Shown in pieces: positions 22,745 through 31,275 of a stretch of DNA of 64,000 nt. Location: assembly GCA_023404095.1 (NCBI GenBank), contig JAEYDD010000071.1, positions 1 to 64,000 of the forward strand, read 5' to 3'. Numbering within the stretch: the stretch's first letter is position 1; each line of letters opens with the position of its first letter. This stretch comes from Pseudomonadota bacterium (GTDB taxonomy: Bacteria > Pseudomonadota > Alphaproteobacteria > Rhizobiales > Rhizobiaceae). The notes under the pieces are model-generated. The model worked only from the letters and a program-made list of their open reading frames with translations, had not been told where the DNA came from and made no database searches. The position numbers were made by a program, and so were the translations under genes.

Positions 22745-23809
22745 ATGCACGATAGGTTTGGATTTCCCGGCGCCGTCCGGTCAGCGCTTGCATCGGTCAT
22801 GTTGATCGCCGCCGGCAGCGCCATGGCAGGCGAACGTGTAATCATCGGTTCAACCGGCGGGGCTTACGACCGCGCGCTGAGGGAAGCGTGGTTCGATCCT
22901 TTCACCAAGGAGACCGGGATTGAAGTTGTCGTTGCAGCCGGAACGAATGCCGAATTGCGGGCGAAGGCATCGGCGATGGTCAAGTCAGGCAATGTGACGT
23001 GGGACCTCTATCTAGACGGCGAGATCCAGGCAGCGTCCGACGCGCATAAGGCAGTTACGGAAGACCTGTCGGAATTCTGCAAGTCCTACAAGCAGCGCGC
23101 TGACTTGGCCCGCAATGCGTGCCAGAGCGGAGGCGCGCTTATCCAGTCCACGGCTACCCTGCTGGTCTACCGCTCAGATGCCGTCGGAACACCGTCACCG
23201 GAAACCTGGGCCGACATGTGGGATACGAAGCGCTTCCCTGGTGGGCGCGCGTTTCCCAATTTCGACGATCCCTGGCGCGTGCTGGCAGCGGCCTTGCTTG
23301 CAGACGGCGTTGAAAAGGACAAGCTGTTTCCGCTCGACGTCGATCGCGCGTTTCGCAAGCTCGACGAGATCCGGGATTCCGTTTCCCTCTGGTGGAAGAC
23401 AGGCGATCAGAGCGTGCAGGGCTTTCGCAACGCAGATTACGATCTCGGTCAAATCTGGCTGACCCGCGCCAAGGCGATGGCGAACGAGGGCCTCCCGATC
23501 AAATGGTCCTATAAGGCATCGTTCCTCGTCGGCGATCGCGCCGCCCTGATTAAGGGCGCACCGAATCGGGAAAATGCGCTCAAGCTGATCTCCTACTGGC
23601 TCGACCACCCCGCGGCACAAGCCAGGGCCTGCAGTATCCTGTCCTGTACGCCTCCAAGCGCGGAAGCGATTGCACTGATGCCCGAGGAGGCGCGCCGCTC
23701 CATGCCAACGACGGCGGAAATTTCGGAAAATGTTGTGGTGCCGGACGCCGCCTGGATCAACACCAATGCTCCGGCACTTCTTGAGAAGTGGAATAACTGG
23801 ATCCGGTGA
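22745..23809 (+). CDS. Periplasmic substrate-binding protein, PotD/PotF-like
   Basis: 354 residues from ATG 22745 with AGGAG upstream. The signal peptide (ALASVMLIAAGSAMAGE) is followed by VIIGSTGGAYDRALREAWFDPFTKETGIEVV, the opening strand-loop of spermidine/putrescine-type binding proteins (solute-binding family 1/8). Conserved WDLYLDGE, NFDDPWRVLAAALL and QIWLTRAKAMANEGLP are present. The ligand cannot be read from sequence; with a class III aminotransferase in the regulon, an amine or amino acid is likely. Confidence 0.85.
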   Translation: MHDRFGFPGAVRSALASVMLIAAGSAMAGERVIIGSTGGAYDRALREAWFDPFTKETGIEVVVAAGTNAELRAKASAMVKSGNVTWDLYLDGEIQAASDAHKAVTEDLSEFCKSYKQRADLARNACQSGGALIQSTATLLVYRSDAVGTPSPETWADMWDTKRFPGGRAFPNFDDPWRVLAAALLADGVEKDKLFPLDVDRAFRKLDEIRDSVSLWWKTGDQSVQGFRNADYDLGQIWLTRAKAMANEGLPIKWSYKASFLVGDRAALIKGAPNRENALKLISYWLDHPAAQARACSILSCTPPSAEAIALMPEEARRSMPTTAEISENVVVPDAAWINTNAPALLEKWNNWIR

Positions 23810-23918
23810 CGCGGCCGCGCTGAACCGGCAGCCCCCAAACGAACGCCACAGATTGACAAACACGTTAAGGCATCCCGACTCTGCAGATGACAGATCTGGG
23901 AGACCTGCGGAGTCGACC

Positions 23919-24620
23919 ATGGATCCCATCGTACTCGTTGCGACGGAAGACGCTGATTTTTCGCTTTTCCTTACGCATCTTCTGGCCGCCGGCGGCTTCC
24001 AAGCGGTTTCGATTGCACTGTGCATTGAGGACTTGGAGGCGCGTATTTCCTCCTCCAAAGCCTTGATCATCGACAGCACGGACACAGCGCGAGCGCTTGA
24101 GCTCTGCCGGAGGGCCCGCATGCGCCATCGGACGGCAGCCATTCCGATGATGGCTTTCATCCGCGCCCAGCATGCTGGGCAGTATCTGCATTTCCTGAAG
24201 GCCGGCGCGGACGAATGCATCTTAAGGCCGCTGTCGCCCGAACTCATTTTGTCGGGCGTAAAAGCGATCATTGCCCGCCGTGATCGGCGTCCGTCGGCGC
24301 CCAATAGCAAAAGCCAGAGCGAACATCTCGGCGCTCTTATGGTCGATGGCTCAACACGCATGCTCGAGGGAACGCATGGCAAGGCTTGCCTCAGTCCTAC
24401 CGAGTTCCGGATCCTGCAGCGGATGCTCGCGTCACCGGGAAGGGTGCTGAGCCGCCGCGATCTCATCGAGGCGGCTTGGCCGCCGGGGCGCTTTGTAGAT
24501 GACAAGACAGTTGATGTGCACATCTCGAAACTACGCAAAGCCATTTATGCCGCGACAGGAAAGAAATTAATCCAGACTGTCCGTTCAAACGGTTTTATCG
24601 CCAACTTCAGCGAGCATTAA
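23919..24620 (+). CDS. Second orphan OmpR-type response regulator
   Basis: 233 residues; ATG at 23919 (MDPIVLVATEDADF). The receiver has the acidic pair (TED) and Asp (ALIIDSTD), but the conserved Lys is Arg (CILRPLS), the same substitution as in the response regulator at 14341. The C-terminal winged helix is intact (LSPTEFRILQRMLASPGRVL, TVDVHISKLRKAI, IQTVRSNGFIA). It lies 109 bases after the binding-protein gene and 109 before the oxoamine synthase, all rightward. No cognate kinase is in the window near it. Confidence 0.82.
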   Translation: MDPIVLVATEDADFSLFLTHLLAAGGFQAVSIALCIEDLEARISSSKALIIDSTDTARALELCRRARMRHRTAAIPMMAFIRAQHAGQYLHFLKAGADECILRPLSPELILSGVKAIIARRDRRPSAPNSKSQSEHLGALMVDGSTRMLEGTHGKACLSPTEFRILQRMLASPGRVLSRRDLIEAAWPPGRFVDDKTVDVHISKLRKAIYAATGKKLIQTVRSNGFIANFSEH

Positions 24621-24729
24621 CTGCCGAATATCCATTTAGATTTTCTTATAATTTTCTTTTGGATATATTCGTCGCCTTCCCGCGCCTGACGTGGCGATCT
24701 CCCTTTGCACAAGCATCGGGATTAAAGAC

Positions 24730-26010
24730 ATGACTGACGCCAAATCCAGCAAGACTATCCATCAATCTCTTCGCAACACGTCGACGATGATCGACACGGC
24801 CTCTGCGAGTTTCGAATATGCGCACTACCAAGGCATAATGGCGATCTATGCGGCGCCGTCCAAGGACCGCCTCGTCTATATCAAGCCCACCGGTCAGCCC
24901 GTTACGGACTTCGTTCGGTGCTCCTACCTAGGCCTGGACAATCACCCCAAGATCTTGGAGGGCGCCCGGGAAGCGATCTCACACTCGGGCGCCTTCCATT
25001 GGTCCTGCGCACGCACCCGTCTCAACTTCGATGTGCTCGGTAAACTGGAGCGAGAACTCTCTGGTCTTTTCAAGGCGAGGGTCCTTACCTTCACAACCGT
25101 CCTCGCCGCGAACATGAGCGCCCTTCCCCTCCTGGCGTCGGGCCACCTTACGGGTGGCCGCAAACCCTTGATGGTGTTCGACCGCCTGGCGCACGCCACG
25201 CTTGCTCATCACAAGGCGGTAGTGGCGCAGGAAACAGAGGTCACGACAATACTGCACAATGACATGGCTGCGCTGGAGGAATTGTGCCAAAGCCATCGCC
25301 AGGTCGCCTATATCTGCGACGGGGTCTACTCGATGGGCGGCCATGCGCCGATGGAAGATCTGCTGCACCTGCAGGAGAAGTACGGCCTGTTCCTGTACAT
25401 CGACGATGCACACGGCATTTCCATCCACGGCGAGACGGGTTCGGGCTACGCGCGAACGGCGATCCCCGATCTCGGCGACCGGACGATCGTCGCCGCGTCG
25501 CTTGGGAAGGGTTTCGGTGCCTCGGGCGGGATTCTCATGCTCGGCACGGCCGCACAGGAGGTCCTATTCCGCAGGTTTGCGGTTGCGCACGCTTTCTCAG
25601 CGTCCCTGACGACAGCCGCGGTCGGCGCGGCGCTCGCGTCGGCTTCTATTCATGCCTCTCCCGAGCTTTCCCGCCGACAGCAGCTGCTCCAGCAGAACCT
25701 CGCCCACCTTGACGCAAGACTGAACAGCACGGAACCACAGTCGGACCTGCCGATCCGAACGGTCCGGTTCGGCGATGAGTTGCTGTCGGTCGCCGCGGCC
25801 CGCGAACTGCTTCGGCGCGGCTTCTACACCTCAGCCATCTTTTTCCCCACGGTGGCTCGCGGACAGGCGGGGCTTCGCATTTGCCTTACCGCGTCTCATA
25901 CCCGGCAAGATATCGACGGCCTATGCGACGCGATTGACGAGGTGAAGGCGGAGATCACCGACAGCCCGGTCGACATCTTTTCGAGCAGTCCCGGCAAAGG
26001 GGCATCATAG
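24730..26010 (+). CDS. Alpha-oxoamine synthase family PLP enzyme (BioF/KBL/ALAS/CqsA-like)
   Basis: 426 residues from ATG 24730; a GTG at 24691 would add 13 residues. The fold-type I PLP signature is clear: YICDGVYSMGGHAPM, the Asp-His pair LYIDDAHGISIHG, and the PLP Lys in VAASLGKGFGASGG. The AONS-type C-terminal segment (TVARGQAGLRICLTASHT) is present. The family condenses an amino acid with an acyl-CoA and releases an alpha-aminoketone. The substrate-entry segment (SCARTRLNFDVLGKLE) differs from BioF, which normally has a GSxxSRLxxGxxxxH pattern, so biotin synthesis is unlikely. No bio genes are adjacent. An imperfect AT-rich inverted repeat (24625-24671) lies just upstream. Confidence 0.8.
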   Translation: MTDAKSSKTIHQSLRNTSTMIDTASASFEYAHYQGIMAIYAAPSKDRLVYIKPTGQPVTDFVRCSYLGLDNHPKILEGAREAISHSGAFHWSCARTRLNFDVLGKLERELSGLFKARVLTFTTVLAANMSALPLLASGHLTGGRKPLMVFDRLAHATLAHHKAVVAQETEVTTILHNDMAALEELCQSHRQVAYICDGVYSMGGHAPMEDLLHLQEKYGLFLYIDDAHGISIHGETGSGYARTAIPDLGDRTIVAASLGKGFGASGGILMLGTAAQEVLFRRFAVAHAFSASLTTAAVGAALASASIHASPELSRRQQLLQQNLAHLDARLNSTEPQSDLPIRTVRFGDELLSVAAARELLRRGFYTSAIFFPTVARGQAGLRICLTASHTRQDIDGLCDAIDEVKAEITDSPVDIFSSSPGKGAS

Positions 26011-26033
26011 TAACGCATGCAATGATGCCGGGC

Positions 26034-26236
26034 GAGCACGACCTTGCCCTCGATGGACAGAGACCCTGCTGACGGAGGCAGGACTCCGGCGATAATCTTG
26101 AGCAGGGTCGTTTTGCCCACACCGTTTCGGCCGACCAAACCGTCCGTTCCGGTCCGAACGACAGATCGAGGCCCTGAAATAACTGATCACCGTCCGGTTT
26201 TGTCCAGGAAAGCCCTGCAAGCAAGATCGACGACAT
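26034..26236 (-). pseudogene. Truncated, frameshifted 5' end of an ABC-F ATPase gene
   Basis: Starts like the intact paralogue at 45390-47000 (MSSILLAGLSWTKPDGDQLFQGLDLSFGPERT). One G is missing after the PERT codons relative to that copy, so VGRNGVGKTTLLKIIAG (Walker A) is out of frame. The homology stops after SIEGKVVLAR and only about 68 of 536 codons remain. The breakpoint abuts the end of the oxoamine synthase gene. Confidence 0.85.
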
Positions 26237-26258
26237 CTGAAACCTGTTGCATTAAATT

Positions 26259-26282
26259 TAACAGCACGGTATCGTGCTGTTA
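26259..26282. promoter_or_regulatory. TetR operator palindrome, copy 1
   Basis: Perfect 10-bp arms TAACAGCACG and CGTGCTGTTA with a 4-base spacer, between the broken ABC-F gene and tetR. The same palindrome with one arm mismatch is at 47023-47046 in the intact copy, which supports it as the binding site of these TetR proteins. Confidence 0.65.
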
Positions 26283-26349
26283 TCAAACAATCGCGGATTG
26301 AACAATGGCCGCGGCCGGGATCCTCTCCATTCAAACGTTACAAGACAGC

Positions 26350-26991
26350 ATGAAGACAGCGCAGACACGTGCAGGCGGACGACCGACACGCGGAGAGGCG
26401 GAGACCCTCACTGGACATATCCTCGATGACGCTCGCCTGACCTTCGCAAGAAAAGGGATTGCAGCCGCCACAATGGAGGAAATCGCAGCGCACCGCGCAA
26501 TATCCAAACACACCCTGTATCGCCGATACCCGAACAAGCAGGCGCTTCTGGAGGCCGTAGTCGAGCGCGATCTCGTTCGGTTTCGTGCCGCGCTCGCGCA
26601 AGCGGCGATGCCGCATAACGATCCCCTGCTCGCGCTTCGTGCAGTTGCCTTTCGCTATTTTCTGTTCGGCGCCGACAGGAACTATTCGGCCTTCTACCTG
26701 TCAGTCACGGCAGAAGCCGTGCTGTCGGCATCCCTTCGAGAAGGGCTTGCCGTCTGGTCGAGCGCCGCGCTGGAACCGATCGTCAATGCGATTGTCGCCG
26801 CTCAGCAATCGGGCGCTATCGTTGAGGGCGACGCGTCAGACATATGCGGTGTTCTCGTCGATCTGCTGGAAGGCGCCAACAATCGCATTCGGCTTAGCCT
26901 TGATGACAATCCCGACGAAGCCAAACGGCTTCGGGTCTTCGAAGGAAGATGGTTCATTTTCCAGACTGCCATGACACCGAAATCCAACTGA
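26350..26991 (+). CDS. TetR-family regulator, paralogue of the one at 47113
   Basis: 213 residues from ATG 26350 (MKTAQTRAGGRPTRGEAE), chosen because it matches the start of the second copy. The HTH is ATMEEIAAHRAISKHTLYRRYPNKQALLEAV, with a TetR C-terminal ligand domain (FSAFYLSVTAEAVLSAS-like helix, ICGVLVDLLEGANNRI). It diverges from the broken ABC-F gene and shares the operator. With its target destroyed it may now be an orphan or may act on the second copy. Confidence 0.85.
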   Translation: MKTAQTRAGGRPTRGEAETLTGHILDDARLTFARKGIAAATMEEIAAHRAISKHTLYRRYPNKQALLEAVVERDLVRFRAALAQAAMPHNDPLLALRAVAFRYFLFGADRNYSAFYLSVTAEAVLSASLREGLAVWSSAALEPIVNAIVAAQQSGAIVEGDASDICGVLVDLLEGANNRIRLSLDDNPDEAKRLRVFEGRWFIFQTAMTPKSN

Positions 26992-27007
26992 CCCGAGACA
27001 CGAGATC

Positions 27008-27344
27008 GTGACGACAATCAACAATGCCATCCCACTGTCGCAGATGCTCAACAAGGCGTTCGACAGATTCGATCGAGACGGAGCCTGAAAACTCCACACT
27101 GATGATTTCAAGACGATCAACGAAACCCTCAAACCCGGTATCGCTGTCGACAAAGAGGGAACGCCCGCCGTCGGCTACAGCGAACGCATGGACCACAACG
27201 GCGACGGATTGATCAGCCACGGGCCTTTTGGTGCCCGCAGACCTCTGCGATCCCAGCCTGAAATCGATGCTGGACTACCTTCTGGTCGATCCGTTGGCGA
27301 TCGACGCCGCAAGCTTGCAAAAGGACGATGGCAAAGAATTCTGA
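27008..27344 (+). pseudogene. EF-hand calcium-binding protein gene with nonsense codon and frameshift
   Basis: From GTG 27008 the frame encodes a first EF-hand (FDRFDRDGA) broken by TGA at 27086-27088 where DGxGKL is expected. It continues in frame through FKTINETLKPGIAVDKEG and a second EF-hand (MDHNGDGLIS). The C-terminal part (MLDYLLVDPLAIDA) is in another frame. Rhizobial EF-hand proteins of about 130 residues have this order. It is non-functional as read. Confidence 0.65.
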
Positions 27345-27398
27345 CGGCACCAGGGAGCGACTGACCTAAAGCCGCTCCCATCCCATTTCCCGCAACGG

Positions 27399-27524
27399 CT
27401 ATCCTTGAAAACCAACCGCCAGAGCAACAGCAGCCAAGGGCGATGGTTCCGGCGACAACACATCATAGATGCAGGGTGCCGCGAAAACGGCAAGCACCAG
27501 CAAACCGAAGATCAGACGTTTCAT
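27399..27524 (-). CDS. 41-residue membrane-anchored small protein
   Basis: Product MKRLIFGLLVLAVFAAPCIYDVL, then a Pro-rich turn and AAVALAVGFQG. A basic start followed by a hydrophobic segment resembles a signal or anchor. It lies 17 bases downstream of ohr on the same strand, so co-transcription is likely. The ribosome site is weak and there is no recognisable family. Confidence 0.35.
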   Translation of the reverse strand: MKRLIFGLLVLAVFAAPCIYDVLSPEPSPLAAVALAVGFQG

Positions 27525-27541
27525 GATAAAATCCACGACGT

Positions 27542-27958
27542 TCAGGCAAGCCTCAGCTCGACCGCGATATTGCCACGAGTAGCCTTCGAATAGGGGCAGG
27601 TCTCATGGGCTGCGTTGATCAGCATGTGCGCTTTTTCGGGATCAATGCCAGGCAGGCTGATGTTCAAGCGCGCCTGGAGATGATAGCCGTCGCTGGTCAT
27701 CCCGAGATCAACTTCCGCAGCAATGGCAGTCTCTGCCGGCAATCGGATGCCTTGCTTGGCCGCAGCCTTGCCGAGAGCCCCAATGAAACAGGCCGACCAG
27801 CCAGCCGCGAAAAGCTGCTCGGGATTTGTGCCCGGCTTGCCGCTACCCGGAGGCGAAAGCTTGACGTCAAGCTGCGCATCGTCACTGCGCGCCGCACCGT
27901 CGCGTCCGCCGGTGGTATGGGTCTTGCCGGTATAGAGAACTTTTTCGATCTTCGTCAT
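27542..27958 (-). CDS. ohr: Organic hydroperoxide resistance protein, Ohr/OsmC family
   Basis: 138 residues from ATG 27958 with GGAG upstream; a longer frame to 28357 only overlaps the kinase gene. Ohr hallmarks: LYTGKTHTTGGRDG at the N-terminus, peroxidatic Cys in WSACFIGAL and resolving Cys in HETCPYSKATRGN. The enzyme reduces organic peroxides with thiol/lipoyl donors in the cytoplasm. No OhrR-type MarR gene is adjacent; the neighbouring genes upstream encode a two-component system. Confidence 0.9.
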   Translation of the reverse strand: MTKIEKVLYTGKTHTTGGRDGAARSDDAQLDVKLSPPGSGKPGTNPEQLFAAGWSACFIGALGKAAAKQGIRLPAETAIAAEVDLGMTSDGYHLQARLNISLPGIDPEKAHMLINAAHETCPYSKATRGNIAVELRLA

Positions 27959-28088
27959 GGAACACTCCTTCGTTCTGTCGCAGAGGGCGACGTGATTGAC
28001 GGATGTGTTTTGCCGCATCCACGTATCCGGCATGTTTTCGAAAAGGGTGGAATTGTATCGCAGCGTAGAGGCCACGCTTCGGGCCTCA

Positions 28089-29408
28089 TCAGGGCAGCGA
28101 TATCTCCGCGGCGAGCCCGCCACCGGAACGATTGTAGATCCGCACCGCTCCACCGACCGAGGCGGCAAGCTGCTGCGCGATCGCCAATCCAAGCCCCGTG
28201 CCACCCGTATCCCGATTGCGGGACGTCTCGAGCCGATAAAAGGGTTGCATGGCGGACTCCAGCTTGTCGTCGGGTATGCCAGGTCCCCGGTCGGCGACCG
28301 TGATGACGATCTTTCCCGCGCTCGATCGTTCGACGCTGATCTCGGCAGCACCGGCAAACTTGAGCGCGTTATCGATGAAATTGGTCAGGATACGCCGCAA
28401 TGCGTGCGGTTTGGTCAGGGCAGTCCCCTGAACGATGCCGGTTACCGAAACCGCCTTGCCGGTGTCCTGATAGTCGTAGGCGATGCTGTCGATGAAGGAT
28501 GCGAGATCGATGCGCGCGTTTTTCTCGCCATTGCCGTGCGAACTGCGCGCATAGGCAATTCCGTCCTGCACCAACCGCTCAATTTCGCGCAGATCGCTGA
28601 CAAGCTTGTCCTTTTCGGGGCTGTCGTCCGCCATGTCGGCGCGAAGCCGCATGCGCGTGATCGGCGTCTGCAGGTCATGTGAGATTGCCGCGAGAATCTG
28701 CACCCGTTCTTCCAGGTAATGGGCGATACGTTGACGCATGGCGTTGAAAGCGCGCGCCGCATGGGCAACCTCGTTCGGACCATCTTCGTTCAAGGGAGGC
28801 CCTTGCATGCTGGGATCGAGTGCATCGGCAGCAGCGGCGAGAGTGCCCAGAGGACGAATGGCTAGGCGCACCGCAAACCAGGTGCAGAGGATGAGCAGAA
28901 CCATCTGTGCCGCGAAGACATACGGCAGCCATTCGGCCAAGGGCATCACCCCGCGCGGGGTCACATCGATTGTCAACGGCGAACCGTCCGACAGCGTGAG
29001 ATGCCCCTGAAGCCGCATATGGTCGCCCGGAATGGCTTCAACGCGGATCGGAAACCGGTTGCCGGCCGCCTGCCCAATCCGGCCCGCGATTTCCGCGCCA
29101 CGCCCCGACAAGTCCGGAACACCGCGAAGTCCCGGTCCAAGGACTAGGCGGTAGCTTCCCCGGCTCAGGCGATCGAGCCAATCGGCCCGCTCGTTGGCGG
29201 GAAGGCGGTCGAGAATTGCGATAGACGTTGCCAGATCGCTCTCCAATGTCCCGAGCATGACGGCCTTGGCCGACATGTAGCGCTCGGCAAAAAGAATGCT
29301 GAACGACAGGCCATAGGCAACCGCCAGTCCGGCAAACAGGATCAGAAACAATCGCGAGCGAAGGGTGCCTGGCCACCAGCCAGAAAGAGACTTGCCGCCA
29401 CTACTCAT
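28089..29408 (-). CDS. Sensor histidine kinase (EnvZ-like)
   Basis: 439 residues. There are two membrane helices (residues about 15-38 and 165-190) around a periplasmic domain, a HAMP linker (RLAIRPLGTLAAAADAL), the H-box ISHDLQTPITRMRLR, N-box RILTNFIDNALKFA, G1 DRGPGIPD and G2 GGTGLGLAIAQQL. All catalytic boxes are intact. The start overlaps the response-regulator stop (ATGA), the usual coupled pair. Signal unknown. Confidence 0.9.
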   Translation of the reverse strand: MSSGGKSLSGWWPGTLRSRLFLILFAGLAVAYGLSFSILFAERYMSAKAVMLGTLESDLATSIAILDRLPANERADWLDRLSRGSYRLVLGPGLRGVPDLSGRGAEIAGRIGQAAGNRFPIRVEAIPGDHMRLQGHLTLSDGSPLTIDVTPRGVMPLAEWLPYVFAAQMVLLILCTWFAVRLAIRPLGTLAAAADALDPSMQGPPLNEDGPNEVAHAARAFNAMRQRIAHYLEERVQILAAISHDLQTPITRMRLRADMADDSPEKDKLVSDLREIERLVQDGIAYARSSHGNGEKNARIDLASFIDSIAYDYQDTGKAVSVTGIVQGTALTKPHALRRILTNFIDNALKFAGAAEISVERSSAGKIVITVADRGPGIPDDKLESAMQPFYRLETSRNRDTGGTGLGLAIAQQLAASVGGAVRIYNRSGGGLAAEISLP

Positions 29409-30145
29409 GCCCTGGGTACCGAAATCTCAACCGGTACGGAGAACACATAGCCTTCGGCCCGCACCGTCTTGATATAGGTGGGCTCGCGCGCATCATCACC
29501 AAGCCGCTGGCGCAGGCGACTGACCAGAAGGTCGATCGAGCGGTCGAACAGTTCGGCATCGCGGCCCTGCGTGAGGTTGAGGATCTGGTCGCGATTGAGC
29601 ACGCGTTGCGGGTGATCAATGAACACCCGCAGCAGCCGGTATTCGGCGCCGCTCAAGGCTATTTCCGTTCCCTCCCGGTCAAGAAGATGCCGACCGACGG
29701 TGTCGAGCCGCCAATCGCCGAAGGTCAGCAATTGGCCGGCCTCGCTGATCTGCAGGTTCGGCGGCAGCATGCGCGTGCGCCGCAGCACCGCCTTGATGCG
29801 GGCAAGCAGTTCTCGCGCCGCAAACGGCTTCGGCAGATAGTCGTCGGCGCCCATTTCGAGCCCAATGATACGGTCCATCTCATCGTCGCGCGCCGTCAGC
29901 ATGATGACCGGCGTCGCCTTGTGCTTGCCAGCGCGCAGTTCACGGCACAGAACCAGTCCATCATCGCCCGGCATCATCACGTCAAGCACGATCAGGTCGA
30001 CCGTGCCGGTCTCCAGGAAACTGCGCATCTGCCGGCCGTCGGCAGCAATTGTCGTGCGAAGGCCGTTCTTCTTCAGATAGCTGGACACCAGCTCGCGAAT
30101 TTCGCGGTCGTCATCGACAACAAGAATATGGTCGACATGCTCCAT
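29405..30145 (-). CDS. OmpR-family response regulator, partner of the kinase at 28089
   Basis: 246 residues. The receiver is canonical: VVDDDREI, phospho-Asp in LIVLDVMMPGDDG, Thr in VIMLTARDDE and the KPF Lys in YLPKPFAARELLARI. The C-terminal winged helix is ALSGAEYRLLRVFIDHPQRVLNRDQIL, DRSIDLLVSRLRQRLGDD. Unlike the two orphan regulators at 14 and 24 kb, it keeps the conserved Lys. It is first in the operon with the kinase. Targets are not visible. Confidence 0.9.
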   Translation of the reverse strand: MEHVDHILVVDDDREIRELVSSYLKKNGLRTTIAADGRQMRSFLETGTVDLIVLDVMMPGDDGLVLCRELRAGKHKATPVIMLTARDDEMDRIIGLEMGADDYLPKPFAARELLARIKAVLRRTRMLPPNLQISEAGQLLTFGDWRLDTVGRHLLDREGTEIALSGAEYRLLRVFIDHPQRVLNRDQILNLTQGRDAELFDRSIDLLVSRLRQRLGDDAREPTYIKTVRAEGYVFSVPVEISVPRA

Positions 30146-30234
30146 TTATGACCTTTCAAGGATCCAAAACCAGGCAAGTTTAGTTTCCGCGTTGACTGCC
30201 GCGAGTAAAGCGATTTCTCGCAGCCGTTCTACCA

Positions 30235-31275
30235 TCAGAATTTCGCGACATCGATGATGGCCTGAGCGAATGCCTCTGGCGCTTCCTGCGGCAGATTGTG
30301 CCCGACACCTGCTACGTTCCGGTGCTCGTATCTCCCCGAGAACTTCTTGGCATAGGCCGATGGCTGCGGATGGGGCGCACCATTCGCATCACCTTCCATC
30401 GTGATCGTCGGAATGGTGATAACCGGCCCCATCGCGAGTTGCTTCTCGAAGGCATCGTACGCCGCTTCGCCTTCGGCGAGGCCAAGCCGCCAGCGGTAGT
30501 TATGAATGGTGATGGCGACGTGGTCCGGATTGTCGAGGGCGGCGGCCGAACGATTGAAGGTGGCATCGTCGAACATCCAGGTGGGCGACGCCGTCCGCCA
30601 GATGAGCTTTGCAAATTCGTGCGTGCTGGCGGCGTAGCCGAGCCGTCCCCGCTCGGTGGCGAAGTAGAACTGGTACCACCAGGAAAGCTCTGCCGCCGGC
30701 GGAAGGGGTTTGCTGTTGGCGGCCTGGCTGCCGATCAGATAACCGCTGACCGACACCATGGCCTGGCAGCGTTCCGGCCAGAGAGCAGCCATAATGTTGA
30801 CAGTGCGCGCACCCCAGTCGTATCCGCCGAGAATCGCCTTATCGACGCCGAGCGCATCCATGAAGGCAATCATGTCGGCAGCCAGCGCCGCCTGCTGGCC
30901 GTTTCGCGGTGTCTCATCCGAGAGGAAGAGCGTCGTGCCGTAGCCACGCAGATAGGGAATGAGCACGCGGTAGCCTGCATCAGCCGGGATCGGAGCCACA
31001 TCGACATAGCTATGGATGTCGTATGGCCAGCCGTGAACGAGCAGGACAACAGGACCGTCGGCCGGGCCAGCTTCCGTATATCCGATATCGAGCACGCCTG
31101 CCTTGATTTGCTTGAGTGCTGCGAACGCAGTGTTCCCTCCAGCTTTGACCGAGGCCGGGGACGCAGCGGACGTCTGGGCATTGGCGATCGTGTTCATGCC
31201 CAATTGGGTGGCAGCCACGGTCATGGCGGCGATACCGAAGAAGCGTCGGCGCTGGTGGTTAAATTGAGGGGACAT
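30235..31275 (-). CDS. Exported alpha/beta hydrolase, epoxide-hydrolase-like
   Basis: 346 residues from ATG 31275. The N-terminus has a Tat signal (NHQRRRFFGIAAMTVAATQLG). The fold shows the oxyanion segment VHGWPYDIHSY, the nucleophile elbow GGYDWGARTVN (Asp nucleophile, as in epoxide hydrolases and haloalkane dehalogenases), the lid Tyr region YQFYFATERGR and the C-terminal His in AGVGHNLPQEAP. It probably acts on xenobiotic or lipid epoxides in the periplasm; the substrate is inferred. GAGAGAG precedes the start. Confidence 0.82.
   Translation of the reverse strand: MSPQFNHQRRRFFGIAAMTVAATQLGMNTIANAQTSAASPASVKAGGNTAFAALKQIKAGVLDIGYTEAGPADGPVVLLVHGWPYDIHSYVDVAPIPADAGYRVLIPYLRGYGTTLFLSDETPRNGQQAALAADMIAFMDALGVDKAILGGYDWGARTVNIMAALWPERCQAMVSVSGYLIGSQAANSKPLPPAAELSWWYQFYFATERGRLGYAASTHEFAKLIWRTASPTWMFDDATFNRSAAALDNPDHVAITIHNYRWRLGLAEGEAAYDAFEKQLAMGPVITIPTITMEGDANGAPHPQPSAYAKKFSGRYEHRNVAGVGHNLPQEAPEAFAQAIIDVAKF

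Larger units (their letters stand above)
26033..27027. repeat. Duplicated segment, copy 1 (paralogous to 46796-47791)
   Basis: About 1 kb aligns nearly colinearly with 46796-47791: ABC-F start on the minus strand, shared operator, divergent tetR and a short stretch past the tetR stop (the GTGACGxCAATCAACAATG start region). Similarity ends abruptly at both edges. Divergence is clear by eye, so the duplication, or the separate arrival of related cassettes, is not recent. Confidence 0.8.

Noticed and set aside
23195..24544. Minus-strand frame of 449 codons
   Set aside because: It is antisense to the binding-protein and response-regulator genes and is a GC-skew artefact without motifs.
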